34,763 nucleotides of DNA. Origin: an uncultured Gammaproteobacteria bacterium (GTDB lineage: Bacteria > Pseudomonadota > Gammaproteobacteria > SZUA-140). The stretch is from positions 1 to 34,763 of the forward strand of contig CALZHD010000054.1 in NCBI GenBank assembly GCA_945787155.1, in the 5' to 3' direction. Shown piece by piece: positions 19,439-28,597 of the stretch (position 1 is its first letter; each line of letters opens with the position of its first letter). The position numbers and the translations under genes were made by a program. The notes beneath the pieces are model-generated. The model had not been told where the DNA came from. It ran no database searches and saw only the letters and a program-made list of their open reading frames with translations.

Positions 19439-20218
19439 TTAAAACTGGTATTCAATCCCGGTTTTGTAGCTAATGTCTGTATTCTCAATCGATTGTGGTG
19501 GTTCGCTGTCGTGGGTGATTTCGATAGAGAGTTTTAGGTCTAGCGCGTCGCTGAGTTTGACCTTCAGGTTACCCTCTTCGAGAATACGGTAGTCGCTCCC
19601 ATTATTGAGTGCCGGTTGATAATAAGTGGTGCTGGCAATGCGAGTGTGGTCATTGAACCGATACCGCAGTGCGAGATAGAGGTTAGCGCGCCAGAATTTC
19701 TCTGTACCATCATCACTGAGGCCCGCACGTTTTTCCAGTGTCTCACTGAGGTAGAAGGCCCCTATGCCCAGGTAGGCACTACCGGTGGATTTTTTTTCAT
19801 GCAGGGTCAGGCGGGTGCCGGCGCCAACTAACGTACGTAATGACAGACGTGAAAATTCGTTGCGCGTCGCCTGGGTAAAGATCTCCAGCGCCATGTCCGG
19901 CGTTTGTTGCGTAATATGGCGCAGGTGAATAAAGCCCTTGTTGGTATCGCGGGTACGGCTGTTTTCACCATAGCTGTAGCTAGCGGCGATCAGGCGGGTG
20001 ATACGGTCGCGTTGCCAGTAGAGCTGCCCGCCAGTGCTGGCACCTGCCTTGTCAGTATTACCCGAATCACCACTGACGGAGAGGCTAACGTTGCCACGCC
20101 AGCCATCCTGTTGTGGCTTGCCACGCATCTCTTCAATATTGACGATGGCGTGCGCGGGCGACACTAAAAAGGCGCTGAGCAAAATGCCCAGCGCCTTAAG
20201 CGTTTTTTGGGGCAGCAT
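19439..20218 (-). CDS. DUF481 outer-membrane beta-barrel protein
   Basis: Signal peptide MLPQKTLKALGILLSAFLVSPAHA; GWRGNVSLSVSGDSGNTDKAGASTGGQLYWQRDR; ends GIEYQF (C-terminal Phe). Confidence 0.88.
   Translation of the reverse strand: MLPQKTLKALGILLSAFLVSPAHAIVNIEEMRGKPQQDGWRGNVSLSVSGDSGNTDKAGASTGGQLYWQRDRITRLIAASYSYGENSRTRDTNKGFIHLRHITQQTPDMALEIFTQATRNEFSRLSLRTLVGAGTRLTLHEKKSTGSAYLGIGAFYLSETLEKRAGLSDDGTEKFWRANLYLALRYRFNDHTRIASTTYYQPALNNGSDYRILEEGNLKVKLSDALDLKLSIEITHDSEPPQSIENTDISYKTGIEYQF
20164..20197 (-). terminator. Intrinsic terminator-like hairpin inside the DUF481 signal-peptide codons, just after the acnA stop
   Basis: Minus-strand AAGGCGCTGGGC-ATTTT-GCTCAGCGCCTT (12-bp stem with one G.U pair) then TTTAG; the T run including stem bases is T5. 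Confidence 0.7.
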
Positions 20219-23013
20219 TAAGAGGTGGCGAGGGTCTGGCGCAGCACGTATGAGAGGATGCCACCGTGACGGAAGTATTCAATCTCATTCGCAGTGTCGA
20301 TACGGGTCAGCACTTCAAATGTTTTGTTTGAACCATCTGTCGCTGTGGCGACGACCTCGATGGTCTGCCCCGGTGTCAGCGCATTGAGCCCGGCGATGGC
20401 GAAGGTCTCTTCACCTGTCAGGCCGAGGCTGGTGGCGCCGTCGCCCTCTTTGAACTGCAGTGGCAGGATGCCCATGCCCACCAGATTGGAGCGATGAATA
20501 CGCTCAAAGCTCTCTGCGATGACGGCATTAATGCCGAGCAGTTTCGGCCCTTTGGCGGCCCAGTCACGTGATGAACCGGTGCCGTACTCTTTACCTGCGA
20601 GCACGATCAGCTGTGTCCCTGCGGCCTGATATTTTGCCGAGGCGTCATAGATCGACATCTCAGTCCCTTCGGGCAGATGACGGGTCACGCCACCCTCGGT
20701 ACCCGGTGCCAGCAGATTGCGCAGGCGGATGTTGGCGAAGGTGCCACGCATCATCACTTCATGGTTGCCGCGACGTGAACCGTAAGAGTTGAAGTCTTTT
20801 TGCTCAACGCCTTGTTCGATCAGATATCTGGCTGCTGGACTGTTTTCAGCGATCGAACCGGCTGGTGAAATGTGATCGGTAGTGACCGAATCACCCAGCA
20901 GTGCCAGGACACGTGCGCCGTTGATATCGTTCAGTGGTGCCGGGGTCTGGGTCAGGTCAGCAAAGAATGGCGGTTCCTTGATATAGGTTGAGTCTTCCTG
21001 CCACTGGAACAGGTCGCCTTCTGGTACGTCCAGTTCGTTCCAGTCTTTGTCGCCTTTGAAGATGTCGGCATAACTGCGATCAAACTGTGCAGCACCGACG
21101 TATTGTTGTACCACTTCAGCGATCTCTTCCTGTGTCGGCCAGATGTCTTTGAGGAAGACGTATCCGCCGTTGGGATCGACACCCAGTGGGTCACGCGAGA
21201 GATCGATATTGAGGTTGCCCGCCAGTGCATAGGCGACCACCAGGGGGGGGGATGCCAGGTAGTTGGCGCGCACATGTGCATTGACGCGACCTTCGAAGTT
21301 ACGGTTGCCGGAGAGTACCGCGCCGACTGAGAGATCACCGGTCTTGACGGCTTCGGTGATGTGCTCTGGCAGGGGGCCGCTGTTACCGATACAGGTGGCA
21401 CAGCCGTAACCGACCAGATGGAAGTTCAACCCTTCCAGATAAGGCATCAAACCCGCCTCTTTCAGATAATCGGTGACCACTTTGGAACCGGGTGCGAGGC
21501 TGGTCTTAACCCATGGCTTGCTGCGCAGGCCGCGTTGAATGGCGTTACGCGCCAACAGACCTGCCGCCATCATTACTGCCGGATTTGAGGTGTTGGTACA
21601 GCTGGTGATCGATGCGATCACTACCGAGCCGTGGCAAAGGTTATAGGCGACACCGTCAGTCTGGCGAACGGGTACGCATTTTTCAAACGCATCCAGTGCC
21701 TCGTCGGGATTGCCCTGTGCCAGCTCCGGTGCCATCATCATTGGTTGTCCACCTTCATCGAACCAGTTGGTGATGGCGTCCTGCTCAATATTGTTATCTG
21801 TCTGTTGCAACTGTTTGATCAGCGCCTTACGGAAAGACATTCGTACATCGCTCAGGGGTACGCGATCCTGTGGGCGGCTTGGGCCGGCGAGACACGCCTC
21901 GACACTGCCGAGGTCAAACTCAATCACGGCCGAATAATCAGGCGTCTCCTGCTCGGGTGTGTACCACAGGCCCTGCGCTTTATAATAGGCTTCGACCAGT
22001 GCTACGTTGGCGGCACGTCCGGAGAGTTGCAGATATTCGGTGGTTTTTTCGTCTATCGGAAAGAGACCGCATGTGGCCCCATATTCGGGTGCCATATTGG
22101 CGATGGTGGCGCGATCTGCCAGCGACAGATGTGCCAGTCCCGAACCATAGAATTCTACAAACTTACCCACTACACCGTGCTCGCGCAATTTTTGCGTAAT
22201 GGTCAGTACGATGTCGGTTGCGGTCACGCCAGCTGCAGGCATGCCGTTGAGGCGGAAGCCAACCACTTGTGGGATCAGCAGTGAACAGGGCTGGCCGAGC
22301 AGTGCAGCTTCGGCCTCAATGCCACCCACCCCCCAGCCCAGTACGCCGAGGCCGTTGATCATCGTGCTATGGGAATCGGTACCAATCAATGTATCAGGAT
22401 AGACCCAGGTCGCGCCGTCACGCTCAGCGGTCATTGCGACAGTTGCAAGGTGTTCGAGGTTGATCTGATGGACGATGCCATTATCCGGCGGTACCACGCG
22501 AAAATTATTGAGCGAATTCTGGCCCCAGCGCAGGAATTTATAGCGCTCGTGATTGCGTTCCAGTTCATGTATCGCATTCACACGGAACGCCGAGCTGCTG
22601 CCGTAACTGTCGACCTGTACCGAGTGATCGATGACGAGATCTGCAGGGGTAAACGGGTTGATCTTCCGCGGGTCACCGCCGAGGCGATCGACTGCCGAAC
22701 GCATTGCGGCCAGATCGGCCACCGCAGGCACGCCGGTGAAATCCTGCAATAACACGCGCGCAGGCATAAAAAAGATCTCTTTGTCTGGCGCTGCCTTGGC
22801 ATCCCATTTGACCAATGCTTCAATGTCACCCTTACTGACCGCAACCCCATCTTCCTGGCGCAGCAGATTTTCCAGCAGTACGCGCAGAGAAAAAGGCAGG
22901 CGGTTGATGTCGCCAATATTGGCGCTCTGGAGGACAGGCAGCGAGTGATAGCTGTACTGTTTGTCGTTGACGGTGAGGGTGCTCTGGGTATTGAAGCTAT
23001 TGGTTTGTGTCAT
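20218..23013 (-). CDS. acnA: Aconitate hydratase A
   Basis: GVPAVADLAAMR, GTDSHSTMINGLGVLGWGVGGIEAEAALLGQP, ASITSCTNTSNPAVMM, GYGCATCIGNSGPL, YGTGSSRDWAAKGP. Confidence 0.97.
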   Translation of the reverse strand: MTQTNSFNTQSTLTVNDKQYSYHSLPVLQSANIGDINRLPFSLRVLLENLLRQEDGVAVSKGDIEALVKWDAKAAPDKEIFFMPARVLLQDFTGVPAVADLAAMRSAVDRLGGDPRKINPFTPADLVIDHSVQVDSYGSSSAFRVNAIHELERNHERYKFLRWGQNSLNNFRVVPPDNGIVHQINLEHLATVAMTAERDGATWVYPDTLIGTDSHSTMINGLGVLGWGVGGIEAEAALLGQPCSLLIPQVVGFRLNGMPAAGVTATDIVLTITQKLREHGVVGKFVEFYGSGLAHLSLADRATIANMAPEYGATCGLFPIDEKTTEYLQLSGRAANVALVEAYYKAQGLWYTPEQETPDYSAVIEFDLGSVEACLAGPSRPQDRVPLSDVRMSFRKALIKQLQQTDNNIEQDAITNWFDEGGQPMMMAPELAQGNPDEALDAFEKCVPVRQTDGVAYNLCHGSVVIASITSCTNTSNPAVMMAAGLLARNAIQRGLRSKPWVKTSLAPGSKVVTDYLKEAGLMPYLEGLNFHLVGYGCATCIGNSGPLPEHITEAVKTGDLSVGAVLSGNRNFEGRVNAHVRANYLASPPLVVAYALAGNLNIDLSRDPLGVDPNGGYVFLKDIWPTQEEIAEVVQQYVGAAQFDRSYADIFKGDKDWNELDVPEGDLFQWQEDSTYIKEPPFFADLTQTPAPLNDINGARVLALLGDSVTTDHISPAGSIAENSPAARYLIEQGVEQKDFNSYGSRRGNHEVMMRGTFANIRLRNLLAPGTEGGVTRHLPEGTEMSIYDASAKYQAAGTQLIVLAGKEYGTGSSRDWAAKGPKLLGINAVIAESFERIHRSNLVGMGILPLQFKEGDGATSLGLTGEETFAIAGLNALTPGQTIEVVATATDGSNKTFEVLTRIDTANEIEYFRHGGILSYVLRQTLATS

Positions 23014-23121
23014 ATGCTCTCAGCTCGTAAAACCGCATGAAATACGGTCGGTTACATTCAATTGGCCGCTGATTATACCCGAAATTCAGTGATACCCGAA
23101 ATCGGGGGCTGAAATGCCGCC

Positions 23122-23976
23122 TTATCGATTCTCCACACCCGATGCGCGGGCCATGACCCAGTCGAGTGCGCGAAACGGCAGAATGCGGCGCAGTGTCGCA
23201 AATAGATAGGTCGGAAAGGTGACGTAATAGCGAATCTGTGGCCGTGGGCTCTCCAGCGCATGAATCACCTTTTTTAGCACCGCCTCGGGCGGCAAGGTGA
23301 AGGGGGCCGCCGGGCCAGGTTTAGTGAGGCGTGTCACCATGCTGTGGTAGGCGTCGCGAAACGGGCTCTGTTCAGCATCAATGGTCTGCTGGAATTTTTC
23401 ATAGGAGTTTGCGCGGAAACGGCTGGTAATCGGGCCGGGTTCGATCAGCGCTATATAGATGTTGGTATCGCGCAGCTCAAGCCGCAGTGTATCGGTGAGG
23501 CCTTCCAGCGCAAACTTGCTGGCGTTGTAAGCACCGCGGAACGGCAGTGCGGCGAGCCCAAGTACCGAGCTATTCTGGATGATGCGGCCGTGACCCTGCT
23601 CGCGCATCACTGGGATGATCAGGCGAGTCAATTCGTGGGTACCAAACAGATTGGTCTCGAACTGCGCGCGCAGTACCTCACGGCTGAGGTCTTCGACCGC
23701 TCCGGGTTGGCCATATGCCGCGTTGTTGAACAGCGCATCGAGTCTACCGCCTGTCTGATTCAGCACTTCGTCGACCGCGCGCTGAATCGAGATGCTGTCA
23801 TCGAGGTCGAGTTGTAATGCTGTCAGTCCGAGCCTCGTGAGCCTGTCGACATCGACCTGCTTGCGTGCCGAGGCGAAGACGCGATAGCCGCGTTTATGTA
23901 ACGCTTGTGCCACGCACAGTCCAATGCCGCTGGAGCAACCGGTGATTAAAATAGTTTGGCTGTTAGTTGTTGTCAT
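23122..23976 (-). CDS. Short-chain dehydrogenase/reductase
   Basis: ILITGCSSGIGLCVAQAL, NNAAYG, YNASKFALEG (YxxxK), LIEPGPI. Confidence 0.92.
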   Translation of the reverse strand: MTTTNSQTILITGCSSGIGLCVAQALHKRGYRVFASARKQVDVDRLTRLGLTALQLDLDDSISIQRAVDEVLNQTGGRLDALFNNAAYGQPGAVEDLSREVLRAQFETNLFGTHELTRLIIPVMREQGHGRIIQNSSVLGLAALPFRGAYNASKFALEGLTDTLRLELRDTNIYIALIEPGPITSRFRANSYEKFQQTIDAEQSPFRDAYHSMVTRLTKPGPAAPFTLPPEAVLKKVIHALESPRPQIRYYVTFPTYLFATLRRILPFRALDWVMARASGVENR

Positions 23977-23990
23977 TATAAATTAGAGCA

Positions 23991-24659
23991 TTACGCCAGT
24001 AGCACCGCGACGATGCCGGTTAAAAAGATGCCGTCAAAGGTGCCCGCGCCACCGATTGATGCGATCGGTACGCCCATCTTGCTAATGTCTTTAATGCGCA
24101 GGATATCGGCACCGATAATCACACCGAGTGTGCCGCAGATGTAGGCAAGTGGTGCGCTCTGCTCGCCACCGATCAACAGCGCTATCACCGCCGCGGCAAG
24201 TGGCGCGATAAATATCGGCATGCCGATGCCCAGTCCGGCGATAGGACGGCTGAAAAAATAACAGACCGTGCTGACGATGGCGGTTGCCAGCACTAATTGT
24301 GTCAAGGTCAGTGTGTTGTGCTGGATCAGGTAGAGGCTGAATATAAATGGGATCAGGCAACCACCGACGTTGATGGCGATTGTCGTCTTGCCATGAAACT
24401 CTTTGGTCATGTGGCGTAGCAGGCCACGAAATAGTGCCGGCGGCAGTTCGCGTTGACTGTGTTCAGCTTTGACCTGAAACAGCGGTAGATTGATCACGCT
24501 GCCCGCCAGTGAGCTGAAGAGCAGCAATAGTGCTGCATCCGGTGAGATGCCGAGCTTGTCGAATGCAATCGTCATCACCCCTATCTGAATCACCGCGAGG
24601 ATGAAGGCGATCAGGAAGATAAAGATGAACAGGTGCAGTGGTGAAAATGGTGAACGCAT
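23991..24659 (-). CDS. DUF1614-like polytopic membrane protein
   Basis: TM-rich ORF: VGGCLIPFIFSLYLI, ICGTLGVIIGADILRIKDISKMGVPIASIGGAGTFDGIFLTGIVAVLLA. Confidence 0.85.
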   Translation of the reverse strand: MRSPFSPLHLFIFIFLIAFILAVIQIGVMTIAFDKLGISPDAALLLLFSSLAGSVINLPLFQVKAEHSQRELPPALFRGLLRHMTKEFHGKTTIAINVGGCLIPFIFSLYLIQHNTLTLTQLVLATAIVSTVCYFFSRPIAGLGIGMPIFIAPLAAAVIALLIGGEQSAPLAYICGTLGVIIGADILRIKDISKMGVPIASIGGAGTFDGIFLTGIVAVLLA

Positions 24660-24838
24660 GGGACGATATTAACACGAGAGGCGTTGCTGTTTTTTGTAAT
24701 AAACAATAGTGGTAGTTTGTAGATGATTTGTGTGTACTGAAACGAAGGAAGTCCAGTGCCCATTTCTCGTTACGCGGTAATGGTTCGATATTACATTAAC
24801 GTTACCTTAAAATAATTAACGGATTAATCCAGGTCGAA

Positions 24839-24878
24839 TAATAAGGCCCGCGCTTCGGATGAAGGGCAGGCCTTATTA
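24839..24878 (-). terminator. Probable terminator downstream of the cytochrome remnant
   Basis: 10-bp inverted repeat TAATAAGGCC / GGCCTTATTA with internal CTTC/GAAG; T-rich flank on both strands. Confidence 0.5.
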
Positions 24879-24944
24879 CGTTTTTGGGTCGACAGTTCTT
24901 TAATCTCACATCACTGCCTTGCCTACGGTTTAATTACCGTGGAT

Positions 24945-25594
24945 TTATGGTCGTTCGTGACACAAGGTGCAACTCACTTTTGTACCTTTGGCAAGCCAGA
25001 TACTGTTATTGTCGTCATGATCATCATCTGTCTGATAAGTACGATCGACTGTGGTACGTGATAATCGTGTTCCTTCCAGATTTATACCATGACAACTTTG
25101 ACAGCTGGCGGGGTTGTTTTCATAAAGATCACCGTGCTCTTCACCCCATCGCGGGTCGTTGACGTTGTGCATACCGTGTGGTCCGGCCAATGTGAGCGGC
25201 AGGCTGCCGGCGTATGGCAGCTGTTGCACTCTGTGATGGTGCCAGCATGGCCCTGGATTTGTGTGGCAGCGATGTTGTCATTGGCATTCTTATCTGCATT
25301 GGGCCAAATGGCGTGAGGGCTGTCGTGGCATGATGTGCAGTCCATGCCGCCGTGGCCCGTGCTGAAACGATATAAGCCGGTATCAGGTTCGGCAAAGCGT
25401 TTGTTATCGGCCAATATCGGTGTGGCCGCCTTATCGTCTGGATTATATGCCAAACGACTCACAATGTTGTTACCTTGATGATTCAATACGTCGCCCACGT
25501 GGCACGACTGGCACTTGGGCTTGCCTAGCCAGGGCATGCGAATGTTGCCATGTTTCAATGATGCGTTCTGAATAAAGCGAGCAGGATCAGGCCT
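24945..25594 (-). pseudogene. Multihaem c-type cytochrome remnant: no signal peptide or normal start, frameshifted
   Basis: Two overlapping reading frames (25082..25558 and 24945..25229) together carry five CXXCH motifs (CQSCH, CTSCH, CNSCH, CQSCH, CTLCH); continuity is lost near 25215-25230; open frame extends back to the TAG of the upstream gene. Confidence 0.8.
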
Positions 25595-25597
25595 TGT

Positions 25598-26344
25598 CTA
25601 TAAACTCCTCAGTCCATCTGTAATCACTACCCTTGTGCCTACTTTGATCCATTTCTCTAGATGATCGAGCTGTGTATTGGAAAGTGCGATACAACCTTGT
25701 GTCCAGTCACTTATCTTATGAATACGTGGATCGCCTGCACCGACACCATGAATGCCGATATAGCCACCTAGTGCCGTTTTTTGGGGCGGAATCTGTCCTT
25801 TCACTAAGGCCTCGCGGATTGCTGAATAAGTATTGAAGTCGATGCGTTTACGCTGGTAGGCAAGTTCAGCCCGTTCAACATTAGGATAATCAAGTCCGAA
25901 AAATAGCCGAAAACGGCTCTGTGGATTGACCCATGCGACATGGAATTCTCCGAGCGGTGTCTTGCCATCCCCTTGGTGGCGATCGGCGGAATAGCCATTC
26001 CGTCCCAACGCGATGCCCGGGAAATCTTCAACCACCAGGTCATTCTGCATGACTGACAAGGAACGTTCTGAGGCGTCAATGAGGATCCAGGGATCAGATT
26101 CGGCATGCACCACTGGCATCGCGGTGTTATAGAGCAATGCAGCGCTAAAAAGAGTGCTGATGAATCGATATTGATTTCTGGCAGGCGGAGCACAGCATCG
26201 CGAAGCCATGCTCATTAAAGAGTATTTGACTGAGGCGAAAAACCGCTGCAGATATAATAGTTGCGAAACTTCCATACAACCCCGACAATTTGTAGTGTAG
26301 CCCAGTTTGATAAATGGTGCTTTGTCAGTAAATGTATCGGCCAA
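25598..26344 (-). CDS. L,D-transpeptidase (YkuD/ErfK-like)
   Basis: PWILIDASERSLSVMQNDLVVEDFPGIALGRNGYSADRHQGDGKTPLGEFHV and GYIGIHGVGAGDPRIHKISDWTQGCIALSNTQLDHL (H...GC catalytic pattern). A start at 26215 (MSMASRCC) is possible. Confidence 0.88.
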   Translation of the reverse strand: MADTFTDKAPFIKLGYTTNCRGCMEVSQLLYLQRFFASVKYSLMSMASRCCAPPARNQYRFISTLFSAALLYNTAMPVVHAESDPWILIDASERSLSVMQNDLVVEDFPGIALGRNGYSADRHQGDGKTPLGEFHVAWVNPQSRFRLFFGLDYPNVERAELAYQRKRIDFNTYSAIREALVKGQIPPQKTALGGYIGIHGVGAGDPRIHKISDWTQGCIALSNTQLDHLEKWIKVGTRVVITDGLRSL

Positions 26345-26446
26345 AGTCGCTTATGTTTTAGCCGAGAAGCGCTGGTAGATTGCTGATAAATATAGTGTAT
26401 TTTTATATATACATATCTGGTTTGTTGTTTTCTTCAGGCTTCAATC

Positions 26447-26471
26447 ATATCATCTGTTAACACGATGATAT
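26447..26471. promoter_or_regulatory. Candidate operator dyad between divergent L,D-transpeptidase genes
   Basis: Perfect 8-bp dyad ATATCATC-tgttaacac-GATGATAT with a GTTAAC centre. Confidence 0.4.
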
Positions 26472-26608
26472 ATTATCTAAAAATCTGCTTATCCTTCCAG
26501 TACTAAAATAAGCATGTATGGCCACCATTCAGTATTTCTCACCGCTACATCCCAAATCAGCGGCAGCTGTGGCACAATGCTTGCCGAATACTTAATGATT
26601 TTAAAAAA

Positions 26609-27907
26609 ATGAGCCTGTTGACCTCCATAATAAATATCCCATCACGCTCTGTTCTTCAGCCTTCAGGGCGGTTACTGGTAGCGATCCTGGTGATGGTATG
26701 GCTTTTATTGGTTGCGCACGACAACGCGATCGCCAAAACTTTTCCGCTGCCCCCTGATAATCAGGCGCTGATTGGTCAGACAGAAGTCATAGAAGTCTCT
26801 GCTGCAGATACGTTGCTAGATGTTGCGCGACGTTACGGCGTTGGGTTTAATGAAATGGTTGCCGCCAATCCTGATGTGGACCCCTGGTTGCCTGATGCGG
26901 GTCAGAAAGTGATGATACCGAGCCAATATATTCTGCCGGAAGGGCCGCGCGAAGGTGTGGTGGTGAATCTGCCGGAGATGCGCCTCTATTTTTACCCCCC
27001 GGCGAAACCAGGTGAGGCGCGGGTTGTTGTGACGTATCCACTTGGTATCGGTTTGGAAGGGCGTTCTATTCCTTTTGCTCATACGAAAATCACTGAAAAA
27101 AAAATCAAGCCATCCTGGGTAGTGCCTGAATCTATTCGTGCCGAGCATGCCGCAGAAGGTGATCCCCTGCCGAAGATTGTACCCCCTGGCGCAGATAATC
27201 CGCTGGGTGATTATGCGATGCGACTTGGGCAGAGCAGTTATCTAATTCATGGGACTAATCGTCCTTATAGTATCGGCAAGCGTGTTAGCCACGGTTGTCT
27301 GCGTATGTACCCAGAAGATATTGCTGCTTTCTTCCCGCTCATTGCCTCAGGGACACCAGTTCGTATTATTGACCAGCCTTATAAAGCGGGTTGGTCTGAT
27401 AGCGCGCTTTATCTGGAAGCGCATCCGCCGATGAAGGAATCAAGCCCTGATACTGGTAAGAATTTAACCTTGATGGTGCGGGCGATTGCCAGTGATACAT
27501 CAGGTATGCTCAATAGCAAAAGTTGGGAGAGGGCAGAGTGGATCGCGCTTCAATCAAAGGGTGTTCCACTACAAGTCTACAGGCAGGGTGAAGTGTTGTT
27601 AGCTTCGATTGAACAAACACCAATCCCGCTTGTTAAGCAGCGAGAATGGATGGTGCAGGTGGGTACTTTTCAAACCATGGGTTCGATCAGGCAGGTCAGC
27701 ATGAAGATGAGTGCCATTGAACTGCCAATGGTGGTGAGCGCTATCGGGAGAGATGGGGCTTGCCGAGTGATGGCGGGTCCTTTCAGTCATCGAAAGCAAG
27801 CTGAATCCGCTGCCAACAAACTTGAAAACTTGCTTGGCCTATCGGGTATTATCACCCCTGAGAGTCGTATTGACTCAAGTGTGCCGTGTCAGATAACCAG
27901 TAAGTAG
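26609..27907 (+). CDS. LysM / L,D-transpeptidase / SPOR-type protein (ErfK/YcfS/YbiS/YnhG family)
   Basis: LysM-like SAADTLLDVARRYGVGFNEMVAANPDVDPWLPDAGQKVMIPSQYILPEGPREGVVVNLPEMRLYFY; catalytic YLIHGTNRPYSIGKRVSHGCLRMYPEDI; SPOR-like C-terminus WMVQVGTFQTMGSIRQVSMKM..CRVMAGPFSHRKQAESAANKLE. Confidence 0.93.
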   Translation: MSLLTSIINIPSRSVLQPSGRLLVAILVMVWLLLVAHDNAIAKTFPLPPDNQALIGQTEVIEVSAADTLLDVARRYGVGFNEMVAANPDVDPWLPDAGQKVMIPSQYILPEGPREGVVVNLPEMRLYFYPPAKPGEARVVVTYPLGIGLEGRSIPFAHTKITEKKIKPSWVVPESIRAEHAAEGDPLPKIVPPGADNPLGDYAMRLGQSSYLIHGTNRPYSIGKRVSHGCLRMYPEDIAAFFPLIASGTPVRIIDQPYKAGWSDSALYLEAHPPMKESSPDTGKNLTLMVRAIASDTSGMLNSKSWERAEWIALQSKGVPLQVYRQGEVLLASIEQTPIPLVKQREWMVQVGTFQTMGSIRQVSMKMSAIELPMVVSAIGRDGACRVMAGPFSHRKQAESAANKLENLLGLSGIITPESRIDSSVPCQITSK

Positions 27908-27914
27908 CACATAT

Positions 27915-27945
27915 AAAAAAGGGACGAACAGTTTGTTCGTCCCTT
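27915..27945 (-). terminator. Intrinsic terminator of the Lpp-like gene (convergent region)
   Basis: GGGACGAAC-agttt-GTTCGTCCC, 9-bp perfect stem (11 bp with flanking AA/TT), T6 on the minus strand. Confidence 0.9.
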
Positions 27946-27974
27946 CGTCAGCAAAAGCAATAATCGACGTCTGA

Positions 27975-28313
27975 TTACTTGCTCATGGATTTTTCGAACA
28001 TACGCTCTGATTTCATTGTGGCTTCTCTGGCTGCATCAGCAGAGGCAGTCGCCTGGTTCATAGCGTCACTCGCCATACTCTTGGCCTGATCGGCATCGGC
28101 TTGAGCCTGGGCTGCGGCACTCTTGGCTGCTGCGGCATCATCAGCCGCCATCTTGGCGTCTGCAGCCATACGCTTGGCCTCATCAGCAGTCTGTTGTGCG
28201 CGTTCGATAGATGCCTGTAGATCATCATCAGGTGTCGCCGTGCTAGTGGCACAGCCACTTGCAAGCAATATTACTGCAGGCACAGCCAAAGTTAACATTG
28301 ATCGCTTTAACAT
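27975..28313 (-). CDS. Alanine-rich Lpp/OprI-like lipoprotein with C-terminal Lys
   Basis: Lipobox LLASGC, Ala-zipper-like heptads (AADAKMAADDAAAAKSAAAQAQADADQAKSMASDAMNQA), ends ERMFEKSMSK. Confidence 0.85.
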   Translation of the reverse strand: MLKRSMLTLAVPAVILLASGCATSTATPDDDLQASIERAQQTADEAKRMAADAKMAADDAAAAKSAAAQAQADADQAKSMASDAMNQATASADAAREATMKSERMFEKSMSK

Positions 28314-28597
28314 TTTATTATTCCTCTATTAATGTTTAATTGTACTTCTGAACATAAGGCGCCAGCTGAAAACTGACGTTGTTAGTCTAATATTAAAGAT
28401 TGGGTGGTCACGGCAATACAATGCGTGACATCACTATAAATAATAGTAAGGCTATTGTAATAAAATGCAAATGTTTTGTTTGCTATCTGAAAATTTAAAT
28501 TATTTTGTTCAGAGGTTTCTTGGCAGATGGGATGAAGTGTGTTGGGAAAGCGAAGGACTGCTGGGGGATGATTTTTGTCGTTTGATGTAGAGAGACG

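Noticed and set aside
21631-22284. 217-aa plus-strand ORF inside acnA
   Set aside because: Fully antisense to a well conserved aconitase; composition consistent with a shadow frame.
23344-23817. 157-aa plus-strand ORF opposite the SDR gene
   Set aside because: Antisense shadow; the SDR motifs on the minus strand explain the region.
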